Both the position numbers and the translations under genes were made by a program. A model generated the notes under the pieces. That model made no database searches. It had not been told where the DNA came from and saw nothing but the letters and a program-made list of their open reading frames with translations. A stretch of DNA of 64,000 nt from Aalborgiella sp963841045. Lineage in GTDB: Bacteria; Pseudomonadota; Gammaproteobacteria; Burkholderiales; Burkholderiaceae_C. Position 1 is the stretch's first letter; every line of letters starts with the position of its first letter. Positions 17,123 through 26,236 of the stretch are shown here, one piece after another. The stretch lies in assembly GCA_963841045.1 (NCBI GenBank), contig CAWJBD010000003.1, positions 1-64,000 of the forward strand. Direction: 5' to 3'.

Positions 17123-17386
17123 ATGGGCGGCTTAATAGGTACTTTGATCATTGGTTTGGTTGTTGGCTTCATTGCCCGTGCAGTGATGCCTGGCGAACAA
17201 AAAATGGGATTCATCATGACGGCTGTCTTGGGCGTTGTAGGCTCACTCGTGGCCACTTTCGCAGGCCAAGCATTGGGTATGTACCGCACAGGTGGCGCAG
17301 CCGGTTGGATTGCCTCGGTCATTGGTGCAGTCGTCGTGCTGTTTATCTACGGCAAAGTGCAAAAGAAATCTGACGGCAGCGTTTAA
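17123..17386 (+). CDS. GlsB/YeaQ/YmgE family membrane protein
   Basis: 87 residues after a clean AAAGGA site. Three Gly-rich membrane helices are visible: LIGTLIIGLVVGFIARAVMP, GFIMTAVLGVVGSLVATFAG and WIASVIGAVVVLFIYGKV. The length and the RAVMPGEQ motif fit the transglycosylase-associated (GlsB/YeaQ) family of small stress-related inner-membrane proteins. The mechanism is unknown. A hairpin terminator follows at 17403. Confidence 0.88.
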   Translation: MGGLIGTLIIGLVVGFIARAVMPGEQKMGFIMTAVLGVVGSLVATFAGQALGMYRTGGAAGWIASVIGAVVVLFIYGKVQKKSDGSV

Positions 17387-17402
17387 TCGCATTCCCCCTC
17401 AC

Positions 17403-17437
17403 AAAAGCGCCCGCATGAAGTTGCGAGGCGCTTTTTT
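17403..17437 (+). terminator. rho-independent terminator after the GlsB-like gene
   Basis: The arms AAAAGCGCC and GGCGCTTTTTT enclose a short loop and end in a T run, 17 bases after the stop codon at 17386. Confidence 0.85.
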
Positions 17438-17477
17438 ATTTGCGCCGAAATTTGATACCAAGTGAGATAATTGCCAC

Positions 17478-18074
17478 ATGCTCATCGAATCAACTGCTTC
17501 CCAACTCGTCCTGATTGATATTCAATCTAAATTGCTACCTGCCATGTTTGAAGGCGCAGACGTTTTGGCCAATGCACTGCGCTTGGCGCAAGCGGCACGG
17601 CTGATGCGTGTGCCCATTACCGTGACTGAACAGTATCCGCAAGGTTTAGGACACACTGTGCCCGAACTGGCCGAGTATGCGCGTGAACCTTTGGTGAAAA
17701 TGGCATTTTCAGCGGCGGATGATGGCTTGATTGAACTCTTGAATGACATCGGCACACCCAAAGCATCCAACAATGCCAAAAGCATGCCCAAGCATTTGCA
17801 AAAACCGCGCGAGAACGAACGCCCTGAAATCATCATTGCGGGCATGGAAGCCCATGTGTGCGTGTTGCAAACAGTGATGGGACTCATGGATGATTTTGAT
17901 GTGCATGTGGTCACCGATGCGTGCACCAGCCGCACCGAACGCAACCGCGACGCCGCCTACGACCGCTTGGCCGCCGAAGGTGCGAGTTTGGTGACCACCG
18001 AAATGGTGCTGTTTGAATGGCTCCATAGCGCCGAGCATGAACACTTCAAAGCGGTGCAAAGACTGATTAAATAA
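17478..18074 (+). CDS. isochorismatase-family cysteine hydrolase
   Basis: 198 residues. The fold is visible in order: QLVLIDIQSKLLPAMF (catalytic Asp), PITVTEQYPQGLG, VKMAFSA (Lys), and the catalytic-Cys stretch IAGMEAHVCVLQTVMGLM followed by VVTDACTSR. The combination Asp-Lys-Cys is complete, so the enzyme is probably active. The YcaC-like branch of this family has no agreed substrate. A repeat copy begins 26 bases after the stop. Confidence 0.85.
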   Translation: MLIESTASQLVLIDIQSKLLPAMFEGADVLANALRLAQAARLMRVPITVTEQYPQGLGHTVPELAEYAREPLVKMAFSAADDGLIELLNDIGTPKASNNAKSMPKHLQKPRENERPEIIIAGMEAHVCVLQTVMGLMDDFDVHVVTDACTSRTERNRDAAYDRLAAEGASLVTTEMVLFEWLHSAEHEHFKAVQRLIK

Positions 18075-18099
18075 GGTCTCCACCGCATGGCTATGCGTT

Positions 18100-18165
18100 T
18101 GCTATATATTTAATAGCAAACTAGGCAATCAATACGCCGGCTACAGCCTAATTTGGTATATAAAA
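18100..18165 (-). repeat. palindromic repeat, copy 4
   Basis: A consensus-like copy in reverse orientation: hairpin GCTATATATTTAATAGC at 18101-18117, core with GGCAATCAATACGCCGG, and the AT-rich leader ending near 18165. The leader overlaps the 3' end of the glycosyltransferase remnant and supplies its last codons and stop. Confidence 0.85.
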
Positions 18166-18715
18166 TGTGTCGTTTAAAAAACCAAAAGAAGTGTAGGTAA
18201 ATTCAATTTCACTGAGTTTGCTTTGATTGATATTGCCGAAAAAACAAAGATGGAATTGGTTCTTGTCCAAATGAGGGAGTGAATCCAAAAACTTGTCGAA
18301 CCCTTTGTAAAAATCGTCTACAGATGTAGCGCCAACTAAAATTATTTTCTTGTCTGACGAAATCCCCAAAATACTTCGCGCGACACTTTTATTTATTGGC
18401 AAAAATTCATCGGTATGTAATGCAATTTGAAATAGTTCGAATATCAAAACCATTAAATACTGAGCTTTTCCTTGCTAAATCAGTTATCCAGTGACTAATC
18501 CCTACTATCTGCATATATCTAGGCAGTAGTTTTGATTTCCTCTTATTCACAAACCAAGACAAATCGAATTTGAATTTTGACCCCAGCTGTGGGCAGCTCC
18601 CACAACCAGAAGAGTATTGATTGCAATCTAGTGAATAATGGCATCCACCAGTGAGTGGCCACATATCACGCATTCCGAGGGGGATTAGTTGACTAATCCT
18701 TCGCAAATAAATCAC
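18148..18715 (-). pseudogene. glycosyltransferase family 4 remnant (WcaC-like), truncated and frameshifted
   Basis: Two minus-strand pieces join near 18420. The first has RDMWPLTGGCHYSLDC and GCGSCPQLGS, the Cys-rich signature of WcaC-type glycosyltransferases, then IVGISHWITDLARKSSVF. The second continues TDEFLPINKSVARSILG and DKKIILVGA, the nucleotide-sugar half. The N-terminal donor domain is largely missing and the C-terminus stops abruptly in the repeat copy at 18100-18165. It is the debris of an exopolysaccharide gene next to ugd, not a working enzyme. Confidence 0.75.
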
Positions 18716-19889
18716 GGCTATACACTTTATCTTCTACATCTAAGATGTCGGCCGTCATACGATTAGCCACAATCACATCGGCCTCTTGCTTGAATTGTGC
18801 CAAGTCATTTACCACTCGACTGTTATTGAACCAGCTTTCTTTCAGAGCAGGTTCATAAACAATCACTTCAACCCCTTTAGCTTTAATGCGTTTCATAATG
18901 CTCTGGATGCTACTGCTGCGGAAGTTGTCGCTACCTGTCTTCATGACTAGGCGGTAGATGCCGACTACTGGTATATTGCTGCCATCACATTTGGAATCGT
19001 ATCTTGATGATTTCGTCGACGCCAATTTCTTTAGTATCTCCGTGGCACAAAAGTCTTTGCGAGTGGTATTGCTGTTCACAATCGCCCGCATGATGTTTTG
19101 CGGCACAGCATCGTAGTTGGCCAGCAGTTGCTTGGTGTCTTTCGGTAGGCAATAGCCACCATAGCCAAAACTGGGGTTGTTATAGTGGTTACCAATACGG
19201 GGATCTAGGCACACTCCATTAATGATTTGCCTGGTGTCTAGTCCGTGGCTCGCGGCATAGGTATCCAGCTCGTTGAAGTAGGCCACACGCATGGCTAGGT
19301 AAGTATTAGCAAAGAGCTTAATGGCCTCTGCTTCGTCGCTACTGCATAGCAGCACATCTATATTTTGCTTAATGGCACCTTGTTGCATTAGCCCTGCAAA
19401 GGTTTTGGCTCGCTCACTCACCTCACCTACTACAATTCGGCTTGGGTGCAGGTTGTCGTATAGCGCTTTACCTTCACGCAAAAACTCAGGGCTGAATATG
19501 ATGTTTTGGCAGCCTAATTGCTCTCTCAGCCTCGCCGTGTAGCCAATCGGCACTGTGCTTTTGATAACCATTACCGCTTGCGGGTTAATAGCCATCACAT
19601 CTTTCACCACGGTCTCAATACTTGAGGTGTCAATGTGGTTAGTAGGGGTGGCAATCAGCACATAGTCGGCATCAGCGTAGGCCTCCACTTTGTCCAGCGT
19701 GGCTTTAAGGTTGAGCTGTTTGGTGTTGAGGTAGTGAACAAGCTCGGCGTCTTCAATGGGGCTTTGGCGCCTGTTAAGCAAATCCACTTTGGCTGGGATG
19801 ATGTCAATGGCCACCACGTCGTGATGTTGTGCCAGTAATACCGCATTCGACAACCCAACGTAGCCAATCCCTGAGACGCATATCCGCAT
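18693..19889 (-). CDS. ugd: UDP-glucose 6-dehydrogenase
   Basis: 398 residues, the short bacterial Ugd type. An N-terminal Rossmann motif (ICVSGIGYVGLSNAVLLAQ), VIKSTVPIGYT, FSPEFLREGKAL and the catalytic-Cys motif FGYGGYCLPKDTKQL are all present. The C-terminal part has VVGIYRLVMKTGSDNFR and ends in VYSRDLFAKD. It oxidises UDP-glucose to UDP-glucuronate for surface polysaccharides. Its end overlaps the glycosyltransferase remnant by 23 bases, so this may be what remains of a polysaccharide locus. Confidence 0.93.
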   Translation of the reverse strand: MRICVSGIGYVGLSNAVLLAQHHDVVAIDIIPAKVDLLNRRQSPIEDAELVHYLNTKQLNLKATLDKVEAYADADYVLIATPTNHIDTSSIETVVKDVMAINPQAVMVIKSTVPIGYTARLREQLGCQNIIFSPEFLREGKALYDNLHPSRIVVGEVSERAKTFAGLMQQGAIKQNIDVLLCSSDEAEAIKLFANTYLAMRVAYFNELDTYAASHGLDTRQIINGVCLDPRIGNHYNNPSFGYGGYCLPKDTKQLLANYDAVPQNIMRAIVNSNTTRKDFCATEILKKLASTKSSRYDSKCDGSNIPVVGIYRLVMKTGSDNFRSSSIQSIMKRIKAKGVEVIVYEPALKESWFNNSRVVNDLAQFKQEADVIVANRMTADILDVEDKVYSRDLFAKD

Positions 19890-20073
19890 AAGACTTAACT
19901 CCCTTGTTGCAGGTGCGTTCTCTGTGCAATACGGGAACTTTATAGTTGCAATGATTTAATTTTAACGGACGGACGTGTGTATAAACGAAGGCTATTACAG
20001 TATCTTCAGCGATTGAAAATGTGTTTAGCTAAAGTCATTTGTTAGGTTTAATCAAAGACTATTCATAATGATG

Positions 20074-20458
20074 TGGTGGAGCTGGGGGGATTTGAACCCC
20101 CGTCCGCAAGCCTTTTTCGCGTAGATCTACATGCTTAGCCATCTGATTTGAATCTCACTCATCTGATCGCGCAGTAGCACGCTATCAGGTTCGCCAGCGC
20201 CCTATTTTCTTGTTCAAACCTAAGGTGCCCAGGCTCAAACCAGCCGATGTAAATGACTCCACAGCCTGGACGGTTTATTGCTAAACCACCCTTGCCCAGC
20301 CCATCGGCCTGCTGTTGTGAAGCTCACTGGCAATTAAGCAGCGAGTGCGAAACGTTCGTCGTTTGCAGTTAGTTTTTTGAATCGATTTTTACGAGCGTGA
20401 CCCTAGCTCGGCATGCCCCACTGCGCGTCCGTACCCGCGTCGAAACCAGTGCAGCCCC
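20074..20458 (-). ncRNA. ssrA: transfer-messenger RNA (tmRNA)
   Basis: The minus strand starts GGGGCTGCACTGG at 20458 and ends with the tRNA-like GGGTTCAAATCCCCCCAGC segment closing in TCCACCA at 20074. The tag reading frame lies at 20334-20366 and encodes ANDERFALAA plus a stop, starting at the resume Ala codon GCA. Length is 385 bases. tmRNA rescues stalled ribosomes and marks the products for proteolysis; this tag fits Burkholderiales. Confidence 0.96.
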
Positions 20459-20620
20459 TCAGAGCTTATTTTATGCCGAGATGTCTGTTTTCAAGACCGA
20501 TTCGCTAAATCGAATGACCAAATTAATTGTTTTGGCATAGAAAGTCGCATGACATAATGACCGCCGTTTACCGTAAATTCGTATCCAAAAGTATCTCAAA
20601 ACTCTACAACCAAATAAGAT

Positions 20621-22125
20621 ATGCATACTTCATTCCGTCGTTTGATACAAAACTGTATGATTTTGATGATGCTAGTGGGTCTGGCATCTTGCCAAACCCA
20701 TACGCCATTAGCCACACAGGATGCGCTTATCAGTACCACTGTGGTACAACGATTTGGTGCACAGTCACTCCAATGGGCTGCGTGTGGTGCAAATCCCGTG
20801 GTTCAATGTGCAACTTTGCTGGTACCCGCGGATTATGACGCGACCGAAACTGATACTTGGAAACTCAGCGTTGCACGATTACCTGCAAAAAATACTGCAA
20901 ATCGTTTGGGCGTGCTGTTTTTTAATCCTGGTGGCCCAGGCTTAGCTGGCGTTCCAGAATTAACTGATGATCCTGCATATTGGGATGATTTGCGTGCACG
21001 CTATGACATCGTGACTTTTGATCATCGTGGCACGGGCACATCAAGTCCTGCAATTGCTTGCTTGACTGACGGCGAAAAGAACGCGATCCGAAACCAAACT
21101 AGTGCACCAACTACTGTTGCGCAAATTGAATTGACTCGCCAATTAGGTCGCATGCATGGCGCAAAGTGTCACCAAAAATACGGTCGACGATGCGTCTTTT
21201 CAATACCAAAAACATAGCGCGCGACATGGACATTCTGCGCATGGCATTGCACGAGCCGAAAATTTCTTATCTTGGGTTTTCTTACGGTACTTATCTGGGT
21301 GCCAGTTATGCCACGCTATTTCCTGAACATACCCATCGCGTTGTATTGGATTCGGCCATGAATCCGGCATTGAATTACACGCAAGTGCGACATGATCAGG
21401 CAATGGGAATGCAGGACTCAGTATCGCGCTTTGTTGCGGATTGCGGCAAACAAGCTGACTGCCCTTTACCTAAAGGACAAAAAGAGGGCTTGGCTGTACT
21501 CTCGAAACTTATAGCAACACTTGATCAATCGGCTTATATCGGTGCTGATGGAAAAGTTCTGTCTGGCGGACGGGCACTGGGCTTGATTGAATCTTTTATG
21601 TACACGCCAGAAGATGGTTGGCCACAATTACGTCGTCTGTTAGCCAGTTCTTTGCGTGGTGATTACCAACCGTTTTTAGAGGCAGCCCACAGTGATGCAT
21701 TGATGGTTAACCCTGCAGACAGCCCTTACTTGTCAGTCATGTGCCATGATCTTCATGATTCCCGCGACACTGACTTACCAGCAAAGTTGGCACCTCTGTG
21801 GAAAGTGCAAGCCCCAATATCGGGTGCTGGGCGTGCTTGGTCATTGCAACCATGTGCAAGTTGGCCTGCACGTGCAACAGAAAATCCCAAACCTTTGCAA
21901 GCCAAGGGCTCAGGCCCTATTTTGATAGTGGCAGGGCAACATGATCCAGCAACACCCATCCATTGGGCTAGGGCTTTGCATCAATCTCTAGCAAATTCTC
22001 ATCTTGTTGAGTGGTTGGGTGATGGGCACATTGTGTACGGACGTTCTGGCGATTGCGGGAAAAAGGTAATTGAGTCGTTCTTGTTCGCTGGAGAACTACC
22101 AAAAATTGGCATGCTTTGTCCATAG
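20621..22125 (+). pseudogene. TAP-like alpha/beta hydrolase (S33 peptidase type) lipoprotein, frameshifted near 21185
   Basis: A lipoprotein signal (MILMMLVGLASC) is followed by an alpha/beta-hydrolase fold: FFNPGGPGLAG (oxyanion region), FDHRGTGTSSP, and in the second frame the nucleophile elbow YLGFSYGTYLGASYA (Ser in GFSYG), the acid in VAGQHDPATP and the His in GDGHIVYG. The C-terminal TAP-like domain is complete. The family includes secreted tripeptidyl and prolyl aminopeptidases. The frames overlap at about 21185 and one indel would restore about 500 residues. All catalytic residues survive. Confidence 0.82.
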
Positions 22126-22198
22126 CCCAAACTCCATTGTTGATCGTTGTAACTTAAGTTACACTGCTTTTAAACATTTCGACACAATTAAGGATTCC

Positions 22199-22924
22199 AT
22201 GAAAAGACTTAAATTGGTTTTACTCACAGCATTGCTCACAATTGGGTTAGCGTCTTGCGGCAGTGGAGACGGCGACAACAGCTGCGCCAATAAGACAGAT
22301 ACGACCAACACCACACAACAAGCCACAACAACTACCGGAACTACAGAGACGGAATGCAGCCTGCAAAGTGCGACACCAAGCCCGGTTGTAGGTGTTACTG
22401 TGCATGACAATGAATTGCTGTTTCATCCAGATCCGAGATCGCAAACTAGTTACCTTAGAACTGTTGGATTCGATTGGGACAATGGATACTCAATCACCTC
22501 TGGACAACCATGGGAGGGCTTGAATGTCAATACATATAATTACAATGGCCAAACGAAGTCATATATAGACGTAGTCGCGAAAGCTGGGCGTAAAGGAAGT
22601 AACACCCCCAAAGATTGGTTTAATGCGCGTAATGGGGGTGTAAAAATATGTGACATTGATTGGAATAATATAGATTCCCTCAATTTTGCTTATTCTGGGC
22701 ATTTGGTCATTGACAATAATCGATATTTAGTTGTCATAGGCCAAGAAGGGTATGCGCTAGATAATGGTTGGTGGATCGCGGGTCAAGGTCCTGGCTGGAC
22801 ACATAAAACTTTTAGACCTACTGGCGGCAGAGAACGCAATTATATTGTAACGCCTGATAAAAAGTGGCTCATCGGATACCCCACTGAGGATATAGGAGGA
22901 TTCGGGGTTTTACCGAATAATTAG
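22199..22924 (+). CDS. lipoprotein of unknown function, tandem paralogue 1
   Basis: 241 residues from the ATG at 22199, preceded by AAGGA. The lipobox is GLASC and a Thr/Gln-rich spacer (TTNTTQQATTTTGTTETEC) follows. The mature domain has GRKGSNTPKDWFNARN, LNFAYSGHLVIDNNRYLVVI and GWWIAGQGPGWTHKT. I recognise no domain. The gene 60 bases downstream encodes a paralogue with almost the same N-terminal spacer and a more diverged C-terminal domain. Both should be anchored outside the cytoplasm. Confidence 0.75.
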   Translation: MKRLKLVLLTALLTIGLASCGSGDGDNSCANKTDTTNTTQQATTTTGTTETECSLQSATPSPVVGVTVHDNELLFHPDPRSQTSYLRTVGFDWDNGYSITSGQPWEGLNVNTYNYNGQTKSYIDVVAKAGRKGSNTPKDWFNARNGGVKICDIDWNNIDSLNFAYSGHLVIDNNRYLVVIGQEGYALDNGWWIAGQGPGWTHKTFRPTGGRERNYIVTPDKKWLIGYPTEDIGGFGVLPNN

Positions 22925-22984
22925 GGTGAATCACTGTGTCTTGCTTTCTACTTATGCCCATAGGAACGTTAAAAAGCTTAAGCC

Positions 22985-23698
22985 ATGATCAATCATATGA
23001 AAAAAATTAAATCTGTTTTGTTTTCCACCTTGCTCGTAATTGGATTAGTGGCATGTGGCAGTGAAAGCGGTGACAACAGCTGCGCCACAAAGACAGATAC
23101 GACCAACACCACACAACAAACTACAACAACTACCGCAACCGCACAGACGGAATGCAGCCTGCAAAGTGCGACGCCGGATCCGGTTGTAGGTGATACGTTA
23201 CATGAATATCATCTGAGTTTCGACATCCCAACAGGCGCTGTTAAAAAGATAGGTTTTAGCCCCTCCCCGCAAGAAGTGAAGTTTTCAATTACACCAGGTC
23301 TACCTTGGGCAGGCATGTACAAAATCGATTACCCTTATGTGCCTGACCTCTACACCTTTGAGCTTGTAATTAAAGCTGGACGTCAAACAAGTAACACCCC
23401 AACCGATTGGTTTAATGACAGGAACAAGGGGGCAAAATTCAATAGTCAAGATTGGGCGAATATGGGTTCCTTTAATTTTGCAATTGAGGGGCAGTTAATC
23501 ATCAATCAGGATCGTTATAACGTCGTCATTGGTCAAGAGTACAGAGAGGGACTTTATGGTTGGTGGATAGCCGGAGAAGACCCAGGTTGGACTTATCACA
23601 AACCATCTTCTGGTTCCCCCTATCTTTTAACGCCAGATGGTAAATGGGAAATCAAACGGAGTGATTTTTCTTACTCATTCAAGATAGGCACGCATTGA
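22985..23698 (+). CDS. lipoprotein of unknown function, tandem paralogue 2
   Basis: 237 residues; MINHMKKIKSVLF offers two starts (22985 or the Met at 22997). Lipobox is GLVAC. It shares with the upstream gene the spacer DTTNTTQQ.TTTT, ECSLQSATP.PVVG, and in the domain SNT..DWFN.RN.G, the pattern IGQE....GWWIAG..PGWT and a closing TPD.KW. No known family was recognised. The two genes arose by tandem duplication; their DNA is nearly identical over the spacer and much less so afterwards. Confidence 0.75.
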   Translation: MINHMKKIKSVLFSTLLVIGLVACGSESGDNSCATKTDTTNTTQQTTTTTATAQTECSLQSATPDPVVGDTLHEYHLSFDIPTGAVKKIGFSPSPQEVKFSITPGLPWAGMYKIDYPYVPDLYTFELVIKAGRQTSNTPTDWFNDRNKGAKFNSQDWANMGSFNFAIEGQLIINQDRYNVVIGQEYREGLYGWWIAGEDPGWTYHKPSSGSPYLLTPDGKWEIKRSDFSYSFKIGTH

Positions 23699-23745
23699 TA
23701 GGGCAAATTTATTTCTGCAGGATGATTGGCTGAATTAATTTAATA

Positions 23746-25480
23746 TCAATTTGTTAGCCCATGAAAGGCAGTAAATGCCGCGCGTTCTTTCAACACATCT
23801 TGCACAGTGATGCAGTTTTTGTGCGCTATGCCCAATAGATTGGCTTTATTTGGGTTTTCTATCAGGTGGTTTTTAAAAGCATTGCTTTGCCACGGGTCTG
23901 CCACCACATAGCCGCCCTCTTGCGTACACGGCGTCTGGCCTGTGCAACGTCTCCATGTGGCCGCGTAAACAACTCTACCGTCGCGGGTGATACCTGGGAA
24001 TGCGTTTGCTGTGACGTCTTTGTAAACGGGTTTGGATGGTGTGCCTATATCTCTGTCGTCAAACCACGGCGCTAAATTGAGTTGTGCATCCAGCGCACGC
24101 TGGTACCACCATACGTGACCGCGGTATTCATAGGCTGCATTGGCGAGTGTGTTGGATTTTTTGTCTGAAAATCCAAAAATAATTTTGCCTGATTGCAACT
24201 TGAACTTACCTTGCGGAATGCACTGTTTGCCATCCGCGCCCAAACCAAAAATGCGCATGGTGGGTACACCATCAACTGGTTTTTGTGGCAGAGCAGCGAA
24301 TTCAGTGCCATCAACCGAAATCATGGGCAAGGCATACATGCTGCCATCGGTACTGGCGCGGTCGCTACAGTGGGTAATAACACCAGTGAAGGCGCCTGTG
24401 TTGGCGATTTTGCGGTGGTTCACTGGGTCAATCAACAAAGTAGCTGATGACAATGTTCCCATTCCTTGTGTGGCGCCATCAGCATCGGCATTGGGCCAGC
24501 TCAAGGAACGAATTTGTATCGGGTTAGCGGTTTGCTTTGGGTACAAGCTTTCCACCTCTGAAGCCACGGCATAAAAGCCCGTCATGCCACCAGAGAACAA
24601 GGGCTTGGCTTTGGTTTGACTGTCCACAATGCTTTTGAATGTGTAGTGGCTGCCATTGGTGTCCACAATGTAGCGCCAACTGCCTTGCACAGGGAATGCT
24701 TCATTGGACAATGGCGTTTCATAGATGCGCTGCTGGCCTATTCGGTTACCAACTTGCACACCATTGGGCAAATGTTGGGCCTGGTAATTCAACCAAGCTA
24801 ACTGTTGTTAATTTACTGCCTGAAAATGAACGCAATATGTAGCGCCCATCTGGGCTGACGCGTTCATAAGCACCCAACGCCACTTGTTGGTTGTCATCCA
24901 AGCCAGCCAGTTTGGGGTCGAGTGCGATGAATTGATTGGGTGCAATGCATTGGTCAACGGTTGCCGAAGCGCTTGCTTGGTAGGCAGTGGATTTGTCAAT
25001 GCGTGCAGCAATACCTTGCTGCCAAAACTGTGCAGGCATGGCACCCACCAGTTTGTTGGGATGAATGGTTTGATTTTGCAGCACAAAAGCGGTGGGGAAA
25101 TGCAAGTACGCATCGCGCTCTATCAATGCTGGTGCACACAAGGCTTGGCTGTGTTGGAGCACGCTGGCTTGCGCGGCGTTCAATTGCTGGGTTGATGCCA
25201 ATTGTTGCAATGCACTTTGCCACTCTGCGCTTGAGATTCGGCCATCAACCAGCGGTGTAAATATCAGCCCCGCTTTGGCTGCTTGCTCTGCCGCCAAATG
25301 TGCTTGAGTGACAGACAAGACCATGCGGGGTGACCACACGTAGATCAAACTGGCTTGCCCGCTGATTCGTTGCTGTTCTAATTTTTTATCATCAAAACAG
25401 GCTGTAGCCGGCGTAATTACTGCGTAGATTGCTATAAATAGTATAGCTTTTAAGAGACCAAGTCTGCTCAACCGAGTCAA
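23746..25480 (-). pseudogene. large exported protein of unknown function, frameshifted near 24780
   Basis: The N-terminal frame (25480-24746, TTG start) begins with a signal-like segment KAILFIAIYAVITPATAC and continues through RISSAEWQSALQQLAST to GRYILRSFSGSKLTTVSLV. The C-terminal frame (to 23746) starts in the overlap and has GSWRYIVDTNGSHYTFKSIV and, further on, CTGQTPCTQEGGYVVADPW. The overlap and the lack of a separate start suggest one protein of about 570 residues. I recognise no family. Its signal peptide is built on a repeat copy at 25389-25447. Paired Cys residues suggest disulfides outside the cytoplasm. Confidence 0.6.
25389..25447 (+). repeat. palindromic repeat, copy forming a signal peptide
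   Basis: Plus-strand GGCTGTAGCCGGCGTAATTA followed by the hairpin GCTATAAATAGTATAGC at 25431-25447. Read on the minus strand it encodes AILFIAIYAVITPATA, the hydrophobic core and cleavage-site residues of the exported protein ending at 23746. The consensus TAG stop in that frame is replaced by TAC. Confidence 0.72.
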
Positions 25481-25494
25481 TTCACACCATCCGC

Positions 25495-26208
25495 TTAACG
25501 ACGACCATCCAACCAGTCCAACAGGCAGTCAGGCTCTTTGAGTAATGCATCTGCGCCCCATGTGTTCACATCATGTTGCCCCAAATAGCCCCATGTCGCC
25601 GCCAAGCTGCACATGCCAGCGTTGCGGCCTGCTTCGATGTCGCGAATGTCATCGCCCACGTAGACGCAATGAAACGGCTCTAACTTCAAATGTCGCGTTG
25701 CTGCGTACAGTGGCTCTGGATGCGGTTTGGTGTGCGGTGTGCTGTCACCACTGATGACCACACATGCATCACTTAACAGAGGCATTTCGCGCACCAACGG
25801 TTCGGTGAAACGTTTTGATTTGTTGGTCACAATGCCCCAACGAATGCCACGCATGCGCAAACTTGCCAGCAAATCTTCTATGCCTTGAAATGATTGGGTA
25901 CGCAACAGCATGCGGTCTTCATAGTTTCCAAAAAATTCTTCGCGGTAAACCTTAAATTCCTTGTGCTCAGGTGTCATGCCAAACGCCAGTTCAAGCATGC
26001 CCCGTGCACCGGCTCCAGCCATAGGACGATAGTGCGTCATGGGCAAAGATGGCATTCCTCTGTCTGTCCGCATTTTGTCAACAGCCGCCCCCAAATCGGG
26101 CGCACTGTCAATCAATGTGCCATCCAAGTCAAACAAAACCACTCTAACCAAACTGTGACGTGGTGCTTGGTGTGCTTGCTTGGTGTGATTGAGGTTGTGC
26201 TTGCCCAT
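25495..26208 (-). CDS. gph: phosphoglycolate phosphatase (HAD family)
   Basis: About 237 residues from the ATG at 26208, 29 bases after the ubiG stop; an open extension into ubiG is unlikely. HAD motifs are in order: VVLFDLDGTLIDSAPD, IVTNKSKRF, KPHPEPL and VYVGDDIRDIEAGRNAGM. The cap region has YRPMAGAGARGMLELAFG. Gph removes 2-phosphoglycolate made by DNA repair or oxygenation reactions. The ubiG-gph pairing is usual in Burkholderiales. Confidence 0.9.
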   Translation of the reverse strand: MGKHNLNHTKQAHQAPRHSLVRVVLFDLDGTLIDSAPDLGAAVDKMRTDRGMPSLPMTHYRPMAGAGARGMLELAFGMTPEHKEFKVYREEFFGNYEDRMLLRTQSFQGIEDLLASLRMRGIRWGIVTNKSKRFTEPLVREMPLLSDACVVISGDSTPHTKPHPEPLYAATRHLKLEPFHCVYVGDDIRDIEAGRNAGMCSLAATWGYLGQHDVNTWGADALLKEPDCLLDWLDGRR

Positions 26209-26236
26209 ATTTATTAGCTGAAGTGCGGTGTGATTT

